NCBI GenBank assembly: GCA_947258715.1
Contig: CAMYJH010000043.1
Location: 1 to 35,799 of the forward strand
Length of the DNA stretch: 35,799 nt
From: an uncultured Gammaproteobacteria bacterium
GTDB taxonomy: Bacteria; Pseudomonadota; Gammaproteobacteria; HK1
Direction: 5' to 3'
The notes under the pieces: generated by a model
Seen by the model: the letters and a program-made list of their open reading frames with translations, nothing else
Databases searched by the model: none
Told to the model about the DNA's origin: nothing
Made by a program: the position numbers and the translations under genes
Shown here: piece by piece, positions 17,166-26,081 of the stretch
Position numbering within the stretch: position 1 is the stretch's first letter
Layout: every line of letters starts with the position of its first letter

Positions 17166-18519
17166 CCAAGCTGGCGGCGATGCCGATATAGCTCGCGGGA
17201 GTCATGGCGAGCAGCCTCTCCTTTTCCGCTTTTGGAATATCGAGCTTGCTGACGAAGCTCTGGATGGCCTTTTTGTCGATGTCGCGTCCCCGGGTCAGGT
17301 CCTTCAGTCGTTCGTAGGGGTTCTCGAGGCCGTAGCGGCGCATGACCGTCTGAATGGGCTCGGCGAGGACTGCCCAGGCGTCGTCGAGCTCCGCCGACAG
17401 CGTGTTTTCGTCCACGTCCACTCGTGACAGACCTCGAAGACACGCGCGGTACGCGATCAGCGAATGCGCGGCGCCGACGCCCAGATTCCGCAACACCGTG
17501 GAATCGGTGAGGTCTCGCTGCAGACGGGACACGGGAAGCTTGCCGGCGAGGTGATCGAGCATGGCGTTGGCTACGCCCAAGTTTCCTTCGGCATTCTCGA
17601 AGTCGATGGGGTTGACCTTATGCGGCATGGTGGAAGAGCCGACCTCGCCTTGCGCCACCTTCTGCTTGAATACTCCCCGCGAGATGTAAGCCCAGGCGTC
17701 GCGGCAAAGGTCCAGCAGCACGGTGTTGAACCGCATCAGCGCATGAAACAGCTCCGCCATACCGTCGTGGGGCTCGATCTGGGTGGTATACGGGTTCCAC
17801 TCCAGCCCCAAGGAGGTCACGAAGCGGCGGGAAATATCGGGCCAGTCCAGTTTCGGGTAGGCAGCCAGATGCGCGCTGTAGGTTCCGGTGGCGCCGTTCA
17901 GCTTTCCGCATAGGTTGACGGATTCGAAGGACTCACGCTGGCGCTTCAGCCGATGGGCGAACACGGCCAGCTCCTTGCCCACGGTGGTGGGCGAAGCCGG
18001 CTGGCCGTGGGTGTGCGAAAGCATGGCGCAGGAAGCGTAGCGGTGGGCCATCTCGCGGATGGTTTCGATCATTTCGTCCATGGCGGGCAGCAGACAGCGC
18101 GTGCGCGCGTCGGCGAGCATCAGCGCGTAGGCCAGATTGTTGATGTCTTCGGAGGTGCAGGCAAAATGTAAAAATCCAGAGATCTTCTCCAAGGAGGCGA
18201 TGTCGCCGAACGATTCCTTCAGGAAGTATTCCACCGCCTTGACGTCGTGGTTGGTTGTCTTCTCGATTTCCTTGACCCGCAGCGCATCGGATTGATCGAA
18301 ATTGTCGACGATTTGATCCAGTCGATCCCGGGCGCGCTGGTCGAGCGCCGGCACTTCCTCTATCGACGGGTTATCTGACAGCGCTTCCAGCCAGCGCACC
18401 TCCACCAGGATCCTGTGGCGTATAAGGCCGTACTCGCTGACCACGGCCCGCAGCTCGGCTATTTTTTCTCCGTAACGTCCGTCTACGGGAGAGATGGCGG
18501 TAAGCGCGGTTAGATCCAT
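17152..18519 (-). CDS. purB: Adenylosuccinate lyase
   Basis: Cleaves adenylosuccinate to AMP and fumarate and SAICAR to AICAR, in the cytoplasm. 455 residues, normal for the E. coli-type enzyme. The superfamily signature GSSTMPHKVNPIDFENAEGN is at about residue 293. The catalytic histidine regions TSEDINNLAYAL and SHTHGQPASPTTVGKE are intact. The fumarate produced matches the presence of fumC nearby, but the two genes are divergent and separated by the DUF1244 gene. The last codons overlap the start of the DUF7931 gene. Confidence 0.97.
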   Translation of the reverse strand: MDLTALTAISPVDGRYGEKIAELRAVVSEYGLIRHRILVEVRWLEALSDNPSIEEVPALDQRARDRLDQIVDNFDQSDALRVKEIEKTTNHDVKAVEYFLKESFGDIASLEKISGFLHFACTSEDINNLAYALMLADARTRCLLPAMDEMIETIREMAHRYASCAMLSHTHGQPASPTTVGKELAVFAHRLKRQRESFESVNLCGKLNGATGTYSAHLAAYPKLDWPDISRRFVTSLGLEWNPYTTQIEPHDGMAELFHALMRFNTVLLDLCRDAWAYISRGVFKQKVAQGEVGSSTMPHKVNPIDFENAEGNLGVANAMLDHLAGKLPVSRLQRDLTDSTVLRNLGVGAAHSLIAYRACLRGLSRVDVDENTLSAELDDAWAVLAEPIQTVMRRYGLENPYERLKDLTRGRDIDKKAIQSFVSKLDIPKAEKERLLAMTPASYIGIAASLGEDI

Positions 18520-18546
18520 TGCTGTTACTTATTTCACACCCGTTGC

Positions 18547-18843
18547 TCAGTGCTTGCCATGCGAGGAGTCAAACGCGGCCCGCTGCTCCGCGGTCGCCTC
18601 GGTTTGATATTTTTCTTTCCACTGTTGGTAGGGCATGCCGTAGATGATCTCGCGCGCTTGCTCGTAACTCATTTCGACACCGCGTTTCTCAGCGGCCTCC
18701 CGGTACCACTTGGAGCAACAGTTTCTGCAGAAACCGGACAGGTTCATAAGGTCGATGTTCTGAACATCGGTGCGATTTCTCAAATGCTCGATCAGACGGC
18801 GAAACGCCGCGGCCTCAATCTCAGTACGAATTTTCTCGTCCAT
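18547..18843 (-). CDS. DUF1244 family protein
   Basis: 98 residues, the usual length. Typical features are FRRLIEHLRNRTDVQNIDLM, then LSGFCRNCCSKWYREAAEKR with three cysteines and the central motif GMPYQQWKEKYQ. Structures of this family are small helical proteins; the function is not established. The cysteine cluster hints at metal or redox binding. The ATG has TAGGAGA 6 bases upstream. It precedes purB by 27 bp on the same strand and may share its transcript. Confidence 0.9.
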   Translation of the reverse strand: MDEKIRTEIEAAAFRRLIEHLRNRTDVQNIDLMNLSGFCRNCCSKWYREAAEKRGVEMSYEQAREIIYGMPYQQWKEKYQTEATAEQRAAFDSSHGKH

Positions 18844-19180
18844 GTCGGTCTCCTATCAAGTCTGAAGGCTTCGATCAGGTGCTGCGCATTGGCCCCGCTT
18901 GCGGAGTCTATTCGAGAGTCAGCGAGAGATCCTTTCCCGCCTGCACACGGGTGTTGGATAGAAAATCAGGGCCATGTTCAGAATCGTCATTGTGGCAGCG
19001 AAAATCACGGCCGAAGTCGGTTCAGGCGGATATAGATCGGGTCACGCGTCAAGAATTCTAATTTTCAACCATCAGGCGATTAATTTAGCATGGCGGGCAA
19101 CTTTGCGCCGCCCGTCGGCGGCGGAACGAGTAATAAACGCCAAAGGGCTGGAAGATGCGAATTTTCGGGAGGTTGATCGA
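18844..19180. other. Divergent intergenic region before fumC
   Basis: 337 bp holding the promoters of the DUF1244-purB cluster and of fumC. One frame stays open upstream of fumC, but it has no ribosome site and no family resemblance. I see no clear operator or riboswitch. Confidence 0.55.
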
Positions 19181-20566
19181 GTGACCAGGAAACCCCGGGT
19201 GGAAAGGGACAGCATGGGGAAAATCCAGGTTCCTGCTGACGCGCTCTACGGCGCTCAGACCCAGCGGGCGGTGGATAATTTTCCCGTGAGCGGACTGAGT
19301 ATGCCGCGGCCTTTTATTCGTGCGCTCGGTCTGATCAAGGCATCCGCGGCGCGGGTGAACCGGGATCTCGGTCTCCTTGCCGCCGATATCAGCAAGGCGG
19401 TCGCGTCGGCGGCGCAGGAGGTGGCGGATGGCGCCCACGATGCGCACTTTCCCATTGACGTGTTTCAGACCGGATCGGGCACCAGCTCGAACATGAACGC
19501 CAATGAGGTCATTGCGCGTCTGGCGAAAGAAGGGGCCGGGGCGCCGGTTCATCCCAACGATCACGTGAACATGTGCCAGAGCAGCAACGACGTGATTCCC
19601 ACCGCCATTCACTTGAGCGCGACCCTGGAGATTTGCGAACGGCTGCTGCCGGCTCTCGGCCACCTGGCCGATACCCTTTCGGCGAAAGCCCTGGACCTTA
19701 AGTCGGTGGTGAAGACCGGCCGCACTCACCTGATGGATGCCATGCCCGTGCGGCTGGATCAGGAAATCGGGGGCTGGGCTTCGCAGATCCGTGAAGGCGT
19801 TTCGCGAATCGAGGATAGCCTCGAGCGCTTGCGCGCGCTGCCTATCGGCGGTACCGCGGTGGGAACGGGGATTAACGCAGACGAGAACTTCGGCGCACGG
19901 ATGGCGGCTGATCTCTCGGACACGACCGGCATCGCCTTCAAGACGTCGCCGGATCGTTTCGCCGCCATGAGCGCCCAGGACGCCGCGGTAGAAATGAGCG
20001 GTCAGCTTAGAACACTTGCGGTGTCATTGATGAAGATTGCCAACGACCTGCGCTGGATGAACAGCGGTCCACTGGCGGGCTTGAGCGAAATCCAGCTTCC
20101 GGCCTTGCAGCCGGGCAGCAGCATCATGCCCGGCAAGGTGAATCCCGTGATTCCCGAGGCAGTCGCCATGGCCTGCGCCCAGGTGATGGGAAACGACGTT
20201 TGTATCAGCGTGGCCGGTCAGTCGGGCAACTTTCAGCTCAACGTGATGCTGCCGGTGATCGCGCATAACCTGCTTCAGAGTATTTTCATTCTCTCGAACT
20301 CTGCCACGCTGCTCGCGGACAAGGCCATCGCCGGATTCAAGATCAACGAGCAAAGGATAGCCGAGGTATTGGACCACAATCCTATCCTCGTCACCGCACT
20401 CAACGCGGTTATCGGCTATGAGCGCGGCGCCGCAATAGCAAAGAAGGCGTACGCCGAGGGCCGTGCGATCATCGAAGTTGCCAAAGAAGAAACCGATCTG
20501 GAGGAAAAAGATCTCGAGCGACTTCTGAATCCCGAGGCGTTGACCCATGGAGGGATCAAGAAATAA
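19181..20566 (+). CDS. fumC: Fumarate hydratase class II
   Basis: Oxygen-stable, iron-free fumarase of the citric acid cycle, interconverting fumarate and malate. From the GTG at 19181 (GGGAGG 8 bases upstream) it has 461 residues, close to the usual 460-467. Signatures are VPADALYGAQTQRAV near the N-terminus, TGSGTSSNMNANEVI, SSNDVIPTAIH, TGRTHLMDAMPV and the superfamily loop GSSIMPGKVNPVIPEA at about residue 312. The open frame extends upstream to 18974, but that part lacks homology and a start signal. Confidence 0.97.
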   Translation: MTRKPRVERDSMGKIQVPADALYGAQTQRAVDNFPVSGLSMPRPFIRALGLIKASAARVNRDLGLLAADISKAVASAAQEVADGAHDAHFPIDVFQTGSGTSSNMNANEVIARLAKEGAGAPVHPNDHVNMCQSSNDVIPTAIHLSATLEICERLLPALGHLADTLSAKALDLKSVVKTGRTHLMDAMPVRLDQEIGGWASQIREGVSRIEDSLERLRALPIGGTAVGTGINADENFGARMAADLSDTTGIAFKTSPDRFAAMSAQDAAVEMSGQLRTLAVSLMKIANDLRWMNSGPLAGLSEIQLPALQPGSSIMPGKVNPVIPEAVAMACAQVMGNDVCISVAGQSGNFQLNVMLPVIAHNLLQSIFILSNSATLLADKAIAGFKINEQRIAEVLDHNPILVTALNAVIGYERGAAIAKKAYAEGRAIIEVAKEETDLEEKDLERLLNPEALTHGGIKK

Positions 20567-20659
20567 TCGGCTGGGGGCCGAAGCTTGGTGGCCAAAATCG
20601 ACGGGAGCCGATTAAAGATCAATCGAAGCTGACCTCATGGAGCGACCTTTGGGTACAGA

Positions 20660-20767
20660 GGGGACATTCAGAGTTCGTAAGCCATTGATTTTTTGATTGC
20701 CAGAAGTCAGACGCACTTTGCTACGGCAAAACTGAAAATCAATGGCTTACGAACTCTGAATGTCCCC
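20660..20767. repeat. Palindromic MITE-like element with perfect 33-bp arms
   Basis: Arms 20660-20692 and 20735-20767 are perfect reverse complements, starting GGGGACATTC and ending in TGATTTT, with a 42-base spacer. Complementarity stops exactly at the GGGG/CCCC ends. There is no coding capacity. Size, blunt GGGG ends and a perfect stem suggest a non-autonomous mobile element or the edge of a larger element. I cannot assign a transposase. Confidence 0.85.
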
Positions 20768-20811
20768 CTATCGCGGCTGCGAATTGGAACTACGCATAAT
20801 TGTGTAAGCGT

Positions 20812-20842
20812 GAATAAAACGGGGAGCGCCGAAGCGCTCCCC
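20812..20842 (-). terminator. Intrinsic terminator after the oxidase fragment
   Basis: GGGGAGCGC and GCGCTCCCC form a perfect 9-bp stem (20821-20842). On the minus strand the loop is TTCG and GTTTTATT follows. It lies 30 bp beyond the stop of the multicopper oxidase fragment, in the right direction for it. Confidence 0.85.
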
Positions 20843-20872
20843 TGCCAGTTTCGGTTCTAAGTGCGGGTTTGA

Positions 20873-21379
20873 CTACCGATTGACACACATGTCGTTCTTG
20901 TTGACCCATCTGCAGGCGGGCTCGGCTTTACACGAGTTCCGGTCTTGGAACTGCGAGCAGACCGGCGGCTGCGGGACAGTGGCGCATTGGTAAAGGACTT
21001 GCTGGCTAGGATCCGGGAAAGCCGGAGCCGGAAATCCTGCTGTTGCGTAAGCCCATCCCATTGCTCCATTGTCCTCATGCTGGAGGATGTGACAGTGCAT
21101 GATGGTCCTGCCGCTATAGGCGCTTGTTCTCGCGGGATCCGTGTCAAAGCGGATGTCACAGCTGCCTGAGATCGTGTCGTAGTGCTCACCATCCTCGAAC
21201 GCGCCGCCGCTGCAGGCGCCCTGGACCTGCTGGTGGTAGACGTGGAGGTGGAAGGGATGATTGTTTGCTCCGATAGACCACTCCTGTACGCCAGGCAAGA
21301 GATCGAATATGGGTATGTCCTCATCATACGACTCTCCGTAGACACTGCGCGCACCTACACTGAGGGTGCGGTTTTCATG
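20873..21379 (-). pseudogene. Multicopper oxidase, C-terminal fragment
   Basis: About 168 codons remain in one frame. The type 1/3 copper-binding C-terminal signatures are intact: WSIGANNHPFHLHVYHQQV and TIMHCHILQHEDNGAMGWAY. A cysteine-rich tail follows (QFQDRNSCKAEPACRWVNKN). A complete enzyme would have several hundred more residues upstream with the first copper sites. Instead the frame meets a TAA at 21380-21382, next to an IS6-type transposase remnant. There is no plausible start with a ribosome site. The original terminator is still present downstream, which supports a 5' deletion, probably linked to the mobile element. Confidence 0.85.
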
Positions 21380-21405
21380 TTATTCGATGGATCCTGTGCG
21401 GCGCG

Positions 21406-21666
21406 GTGAGGGCCGTCGGTGAGACTGGATGGCAACGGCTGGGGCTGGACGGCACGCGCTCAAAACGGCGGGCACAGCAACCCACCAGGGTACGGGAGCA
21501 GGGTATGCGGCGGTTCAATTCATCCCGCCAGGCTCAGCGCTTCTTGGCTGTGCATTCTGCTGCGTACAACCTTTTCAATCTTGGTCGGCATTTGGTTTCC
21601 GCCGAGCGCTACCGAACTTTGAGGCAGGGTGCCTTCGTGTCCTGGGAAAAGGCAACGACAGCATAG
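21406..21666 (+). mobile_element. IS6-family transposase remnant, C-terminal end
   Basis: The readable part is QQPTRVREQGMRRFNSSRQA followed by QRFLAVHSAAYNLFNLGRHL and ends at a TAG (21664-21666). This is the conserved C-terminus of IS6-family DDE transposases and resembles the copy at 31752-32434 (RRFKAALQAQRFLSIHGLVQ). The upstream part is degenerate, with small deletions near 21480. The DDE core is absent and no terminal inverted repeats could be defined. It abuts the truncated multicopper oxidase. Confidence 0.7.
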
Positions 21667-21797
21667 TGCAGACCGAGAGGCTGAACTTTCCGGCAGAGTG
21701 GGGTTAACTTGTCGGCGCCACGGCGTGAGGCAAAAACGCCCCATCGTGAGCTCTATGGGACACGAGCCGCGTCCGGGCGGGGCTTTACGGTCGAGCC

Positions 21798-23279
21798 TCA
21801 GCCGCGCCGCGTCATGATCCACTGAAGAATGGCTGGTCCGCACAGGCCGAGGAACGCCATCAGAAGGAACACGGCGGCCAGCGGCTGGGTCAAGATGAGC
21901 CACCACTCACCCTCGAACATCTTCAGCGAATTCTGAAGGTTCCTTTCGACCATCTCGCCGAGGATCAGCCCTACGGCGATCGGCGCCACCGCGAATCCGT
22001 GGCGTCTGGCAAAGTAACCGATGACACCGAAGATCAGCACGATCCAGACATCGAGCAGCGACGCGTTAAGGGCGTAGGCCCCGATGACCGATAGGGCGAA
22101 TACGACCGGCCAGAGGATCGGCCTCGGCACGAGCGAGATGCGCGCGAAAATCTTAGCCGCATAGAGGCCCATGGCCATGAACACGAAGTTCGCCAGGAGC
22201 ATGGCGCCGAATATCTGGTAGACCGTGTCGACCTGCTCGGTAAACAGGTAGGGCCCGGGGCGCAGACCGTGGACCATCAGTCCGACCAGGATCACCGCTG
22301 TCGTACCGCTGCCGGGAATGCCGAGCACCATCGTGGGCACCATGGCGCCGCCGGTTGCGGCATTGTTGGCGGCCTCCGCACCGGCGATTCCTTCGATGGA
22401 CCCCTTGCCGAATTCTTCCTTGTTCTTGGACCACCGCCGTGCCTCCGAGTAGCCGATCATCGAAGCGACGGTAGCCCCTTCGGCGGGCAGTATACCGATG
22501 AAAGTGCCGATCCCGCAGGAGCGCAGGACGGTTTTCCAGATTTTCTTGTAATCCTCCTTCGTCGGCAGCATTACGGCCTTCATCGAAATGGTATTGACGA
22601 TGTGGTTGACGCGCCCCGATTGCACGAGCAGCTCGGACATCGCGAATAGGCCGATAAACACCGGAACAAACCCGATTCCCTCGTACAGCTCATAGTTGCC
22701 GAACATGAAGCGCTCGATACCCGTCGCACGATCGGCTCCGATCGTGGCCAGCCAGACGCCGACAACGCCCCCTATGAGATTCCTGACCGCACCCCCAGCG
22801 CTGATGCTCGCGAGCATCGAGAGGCCGAACAGCGTCAGCGCGAAGTATTCAGGCGGGCGGAACTGGTAGGCGACTCGCGCCAACAGTGGTGCGGCAACAC
22901 ACAGGACGATAACCGAAAACACACCGCCCATGGTGCTCGAGACAACCGCAACGCCTAGAGCACGACCAGCCTCACCTCTTTGTGCGAGCGGAAAGCCGTC
23001 GAAGGTAGTGGCGGCAGCTGCGGCCGTTCCCGGTGTATTGATCAGAATGGCCGTGATCGACCCGGCAAAGGTGGCAGACACATAGACCGTCGCGAGGACG
23101 GTGATGGCGTGAAGGGGCTCCATTGTAAGCGTAAACGGCAACAACAACGCCGCGCCCGTAGTTGCCCCGAGCCCGGGAAGCACACCGATGATGACGCCCA
23201 AAACCGTGGTAATAAAAATTAGCAGAATGAGGTATGGGTCAAGAATCACCGACCCCATTGCCTGTAACGCTTCGAGCAT
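21798..23279 (-). CDS. tctA: Tripartite tricarboxylate transporter, large permease TctA
   Basis: 493 residues with about 12 membrane helices, the main channel subunit of a TTT carboxylate importer. Family landmarks are GVLPGLGATTGAALLLPFT near the N-terminus, the second glycine/proline-rich loop GILPAEGATVASMIGYSEAR, and EAANNAATGGAMVPTMVLGI with PGSGTTAVILVG. It is the last gene of the tctC-tctB-tctA set, starting 11 bp after tctB. No terminator was seen downstream. The carboxylate is unknown; the nearby dehydratase and lyase genes suggest a sugar acid or hydroxy acid. Confidence 0.95.
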   Translation of the reverse strand: MLEALQAMGSVILDPYLILLIFITTVLGVIIGVLPGLGATTGAALLLPFTLTMEPLHAITVLATVYVSATFAGSITAILINTPGTAAAAATTFDGFPLAQRGEAGRALGVAVVSSTMGGVFSVIVLCVAAPLLARVAYQFRPPEYFALTLFGLSMLASISAGGAVRNLIGGVVGVWLATIGADRATGIERFMFGNYELYEGIGFVPVFIGLFAMSELLVQSGRVNHIVNTISMKAVMLPTKEDYKKIWKTVLRSCGIGTFIGILPAEGATVASMIGYSEARRWSKNKEEFGKGSIEGIAGAEAANNAATGGAMVPTMVLGIPGSGTTAVILVGLMVHGLRPGPYLFTEQVDTVYQIFGAMLLANFVFMAMGLYAAKIFARISLVPRPILWPVVFALSVIGAYALNASLLDVWIVLIFGVIGYFARRHGFAVAPIAVGLILGEMVERNLQNSLKMFEGEWWLILTQPLAAVFLLMAFLGLCGPAILQWIMTRRG

Positions 23280-23290
23280 GGCGAGGCCAG

Positions 23291-23752
23291 TTACCCGTAG
23301 TACCAGTTCACCAGGACTCCCCGCGGAAAACGAACCTTCAACGCGGAATCGAACAGGATAAATATCGCGAGCGGCGTAACCAGCGCGAGCGCCGCCGCAA
23401 CGTGAATGCGCCGCTCACCCCAGATCAGGCACATCAGGAACATCACGACGGCAATGCCGATGAACATGTCCAGGGTAACCGTGAGCACGTAGAAGACCCC
23501 GAGCAGGACCACCGAGCCCCAGGTCGTGTAGGGTTGGCGCGGGATGCGCTTGGGGCCTTCCCGCTGGAGTTGCACCGCGAGGATCACCACCAGCAAGAGG
23601 TTGATGGCCATCAGGAAGATCGGGAATGCCCGCGGCTGCATGCCCTCGCCGACGATCATCGGCGGCGAGAGCTCGAGCTGCAGGGACGCCCAGATCACCG
23701 CGGCCGAGAAGGCCGCGATGATGGCCGGAATGACGAGCAGACGTGGCTTCAT
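23291..23752 (-). CDS. tctB: Tripartite tricarboxylate transporter, small permease TctB
   Basis: From the ATG at 23752 the protein has 153 residues with four hydrophobic segments, as usual for the poorly conserved small TctB subunit. The MQPRAFPIFLMAINLLL segment is typical of the family. A GTG nine codons upstream (23779) sits within a hairpin with no spacer after AGGAGG, so the ATG with GGGGAG about 11 bases upstream is preferred. It lies between tctC and tctA. Confidence 0.88.
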   Translation of the reverse strand: MKPRLLVIPAIIAAFSAAVIWASLQLELSPPMIVGEGMQPRAFPIFLMAINLLLVVILAVQLQREGPKRIPRQPYTTWGSVVLLGVFYVLTVTLDMFIGIAVVMFLMCLIWGERRIHVAAALALVTPLAIFILFDSALKVRFPRGVLVNWYYG

Positions 23753-23758
23753 GGGGCG

Positions 23759-23780
23759 GGTGCTCCCCGGAGGGAGCACC
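23759..23780 (-). promoter_or_regulatory. Hairpin covering the tctB ribosome site
   Basis: GGTGCTCC and GGAGCACC pair perfectly around a short CCTCCG-type loop, between tctC and tctB. The descending arm contains the only plausible Shine-Dalgarno stretch (GGGGAG) for the tctB ATG. It has no T-run, so a translational or mRNA-processing role is more likely than termination. Confidence 0.5.
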
Positions 23781-23804
23781 TCCTCGTTGCAGCGGTCGAA
23801 GTGG

Positions 23805-24782
23805 CTACTCGATCAGGCCCATTTCCTTCAGCGCGGGGCCGAACTCCCCGACCATCGCCCTGATCTGCTCTCCCCACGGCCCGGAAGGCTGCGGCGAGGT
23901 CGAGTCGAGGCCGGAGTTCATGAGGTAAGCCTGATAGAGCGAGTGCTTCATCGCCTTCATGATCCCTGCCTCGAGTTCGGCCCGGCGCGCCGGATCCACC
24001 CCGGCGTGGGTAACGAAACCCCGGGTCGTCGAGAGCACGAGGTCGATACCCAGTGATTTCGCCGTCTTCGCTTTTGGAATCGGGGCCATTCCCTCGTTCG
24101 CAAGGATGACCAGCGGGCAGATGTCACCGGCCTCGACGGGCGCCGCCGCCTCGGACAGGTTCAGGGTGCCGACGTCTACGGCGCCGGCCACCAGCTGCGT
24201 CGCGAGCTCACCACCGCCCTTGAACGGAAGGTAGGTCGGCATCTCGACGCCGAGCCGCTTGGCCCAGAGAAAGACCGTGAGGTGATCGATGGTCCCGGTC
24301 TGCGTACCGCCGTACTTCAATGCGTCGCCCTTCTTCATTCCGGCGACGAATGCTTCCGGAGTCTTGTACGGGCTGGTCTTGCAGTTGACCATCAGGATTT
24401 GGGGGTCGTTGGTACCACGCGCGATCGGCGCCATTTCCCCGACCTTGAGCTTGGTCTTGCCCTTGGCCATGGTGATCGCGTGCCCCACCGTGAACGTCAT
24501 TATCGTGTTGCCATCGGCCGGTCGGCTCCCGAAGTAGTTCATGGCCGCCGCACCGCCGCCGCCGCGTTTGTTGACGACCACCATGTCCTGCTTCAGCGTA
24601 CGGCGTGCGCGAAGCATCATCATGCGTGAGTTGACGTCTGTGCCGCCGCCCGCGCCGGCGTGAGTCACGACCTCGATGGGTGGCTTTTCGGCCGCGAGCG
24701 TGGATGCACTGAACACCAGGACCGTCGCTGCTATCGCTGCCACGCGGGCTGGTGTGAACGTGTGGAACGGGTTGCTTTTCAT
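23805..24782 (-). CDS. tctC: Tripartite tricarboxylate transporter substrate-binding protein TctC
   Basis: Periplasmic receptor of the TTT system, 325 residues. The signal peptide ends at about STLAAEK. The mature chain has the Bug/TctC pattern: IEVVTHAGAGGGTDVNSRMM (ligand loop), VVNKRGGGGAAAMNYFGSRP, then LKYGGTQTGTIDHLTVFLWA and LPFKGGGELATQLVAGAVDV. The start is fixed by GAGGAGGAG 3-5 bases upstream. It is first in its operon, as usual. A ligand cannot be predicted from sequence; such receptors bind diverse carboxylates. Confidence 0.95.
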   Translation of the reverse strand: MKSNPFHTFTPARVAAIAATVLVFSASTLAAEKPPIEVVTHAGAGGGTDVNSRMMMLRARRTLKQDMVVVNKRGGGGAAAMNYFGSRPADGNTIMTFTVGHAITMAKGKTKLKVGEMAPIARGTNDPQILMVNCKTSPYKTPEAFVAGMKKGDALKYGGTQTGTIDHLTVFLWAKRLGVEMPTYLPFKGGGELATQLVAGAVDVGTLNLSEAAAPVEAGDICPLVILANEGMAPIPKAKTAKSLGIDLVLSTTRGFVTHAGVDPARRAELEAGIMKAMKHSLYQAYLMNSGLDSTSPQPSGPWGEQIRAMVGEFGPALKEMGLIE

Positions 24783-25085
24783 CTTCTCCTCCTCGGGTTA
24801 TTCGACTTGCGAGTGTAGTCAACTGCCGCGATCCGCATTTTACGGAACACGGCGCATGGAATGGATTGATTCACATCCACGGTTGCCCGCCACACGCCTC
24901 GACCGGACACCGGCTTGGCGCGAACTCCGGTGAGAGCCGGTGGCGTTCAACGACTGGACGATGCTGGTCGCACGTCCGCATCTCATCGCGAGACCCGTCG
25001 GTGCGGTGGGCGATGTGCTCCGTGTCACTGGATGCATTCGCTCGTGGGGGTGGGCGCGGGGTCTGCTGTTCATGAAAAATCCTGG
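24783..25085. other. Intergenic region before tctC
   Basis: No supported gene. It follows the PdxA2-like gene and precedes tctC on the same strand, so it should hold the tct promoter. Only a weak TCCG-N7-CGGA dyad (about 24831-24845) is visible. Tct may therefore be transcribed separately from the upstream catabolic genes. Confidence 0.5.
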
Positions 25086-26081
25086 CTAGTGCCAATGCTG
25101 CACCATATTGCAAGCCAGATCGAACGCCGCGCGGGTGGCCTTGACGTCCGCGACGCCCTGACCCGCAATATCGAAGGCGGTGCCGTGTGCCGGCGTCGTC
25201 ACCGGCATCGGCAGGCCGCCCTGAACGCTGACGCCGCGGTCGAAACCGGTCAGCTTCAGCGCGATCTGCCCCTGATCGTGGTACATGGTCACGATGGCAT
25301 CGACTTTGCCCGCCTTGGCCCTGAGAAACACCGTGTCCGAGGGCCAGGGCCCGTCGACGGCGATCTGGCGTGCGGCAGCCTTGGCAACGGCGGGCGCGAT
25401 GACGTCGATTTCTTCGCGGCCGAACTTTCCTCCGTCGCCAGCGTGCGGGTTCAGTGCCGCCACCGAGATTCTCGGGCGTGAGACACCGCAGCGCTTGAGC
25501 ACGGTATCGATAAGGTCGATCGCCTCGCCGATTCTTTCGCCGGTGATGGTCTCGGCAACCTCGCGCAGAGGGATATGGCTCGTTACACGGCTTGTCCAGA
25601 GCCCGTCGAGCGTGTTCAACTCGGCGATGTAGTTGTCGACATCGAGCTTGCCCGCCATGTAGTGCAGTTCATCGTCGCAACCGAGGCCCGCCAGGTGCAT
25701 GGCCGCCTTGTTGAACGGGGCGAAAACGATCGCATCGACGAGCCCGCGGACCCAGAAGTCGAGCGCGGTATCCAGGGTGCGCAGCACGCAGTGCCCCGAG
25801 GCCTCGTTAACCGTGGCCACCCTGATGTCGTCCCCGGTGAGAGTTTCAGTCGGGTGCCAGGCATAAGCATCGAGCGCTGCCCAGTCGTCCTGAGTGGCAT
25901 CGCAACGCTGCAGCGCGAATGTCGCCCCTGCTTGCTGCTGGCCCAGTTCGAAGACGCGCTCATCGCCGATCAGCAGCACCTGGGCGTATTCACTAACGTC
26001 ACCGCCAGCGAGCAGTTTGGCGACCAGTTCTGGACCGATGCCGCTGGGGTCGCCCGGGATAAGAGCAATTCTCGGTTTCAC
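25086..26081 (-). CDS. pdxA2: PdxA2-like 4-phospho-hydroxyacid dehydrogenase
   Basis: 331 residues of the PdxA family: NAD-dependent oxidation and decarboxylation of a 4-phosphohydroxy acid. Landmarks are ALIPGDPSGIGPELVAK at the N-terminus, the metal-ligand histidines in TSHIPL, ALNPHAGDGGKFG and TMYHDQGQIALKL, and the C-terminal TTPAHGTAFDIAGQG. Biosynthetic PdxA acts in vitamin B6 synthesis. Copies placed in carboxylate transport and catabolic clusters are usually the PdxA2 type, acting on threonate or erythronate phosphates. Here it is the last gene of a leftward cluster with a lyase and a dehydratase and no kinase, so the true substrate is open. The GTG start overlaps the stop of the 73-codon ORF by 4 bp (GTGA). 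Confidence 0.85.
   Translation of the reverse strand: MKPRIALIPGDPSGIGPELVAKLLAGGDVSEYAQVLLIGDERVFELGQQQAGATFALQRCDATQDDWAALDAYAWHPTETLTGDDIRVATVNEASGHCVLRTLDTALDFWVRGLVDAIVFAPFNKAAMHLAGLGCDDELHYMAGKLDVDNYIAELNTLDGLWTSRVTSHIPLREVAETITGERIGEAIDLIDTVLKRCGVSRPRISVAALNPHAGDGGKFGREEIDVIAPAVAKAAARQIAVDGPWPSDTVFLRAKAGKVDAIVTMYHDQGQIALKLTGFDRGVSVQGGLPMPVTTPAHGTAFDIAGQGVADVKATRAAFDLACNMVQHWH

Larger units (their letters stand above)
20567..20872. other. Intergenic region with an inverted-repeat element and a terminator
   Basis: No gene. It holds the 33-bp inverted-repeat element (20660-20767) and the leftward terminator of the oxidase fragment (20812-20842). Confidence 0.7.

Noticed and set aside
18974..19180. 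N-terminal extension of fumC
   Set aside because: The GTG at 19181 has an ideal ribosome site and matches the family N-terminus; upstream residues have no homology.
24831..24845. TCCG-N7-CGGA dyad before tctC as an operator
   Set aside because: Four-base arms are expected by chance in GC-rich DNA; too weak to call.
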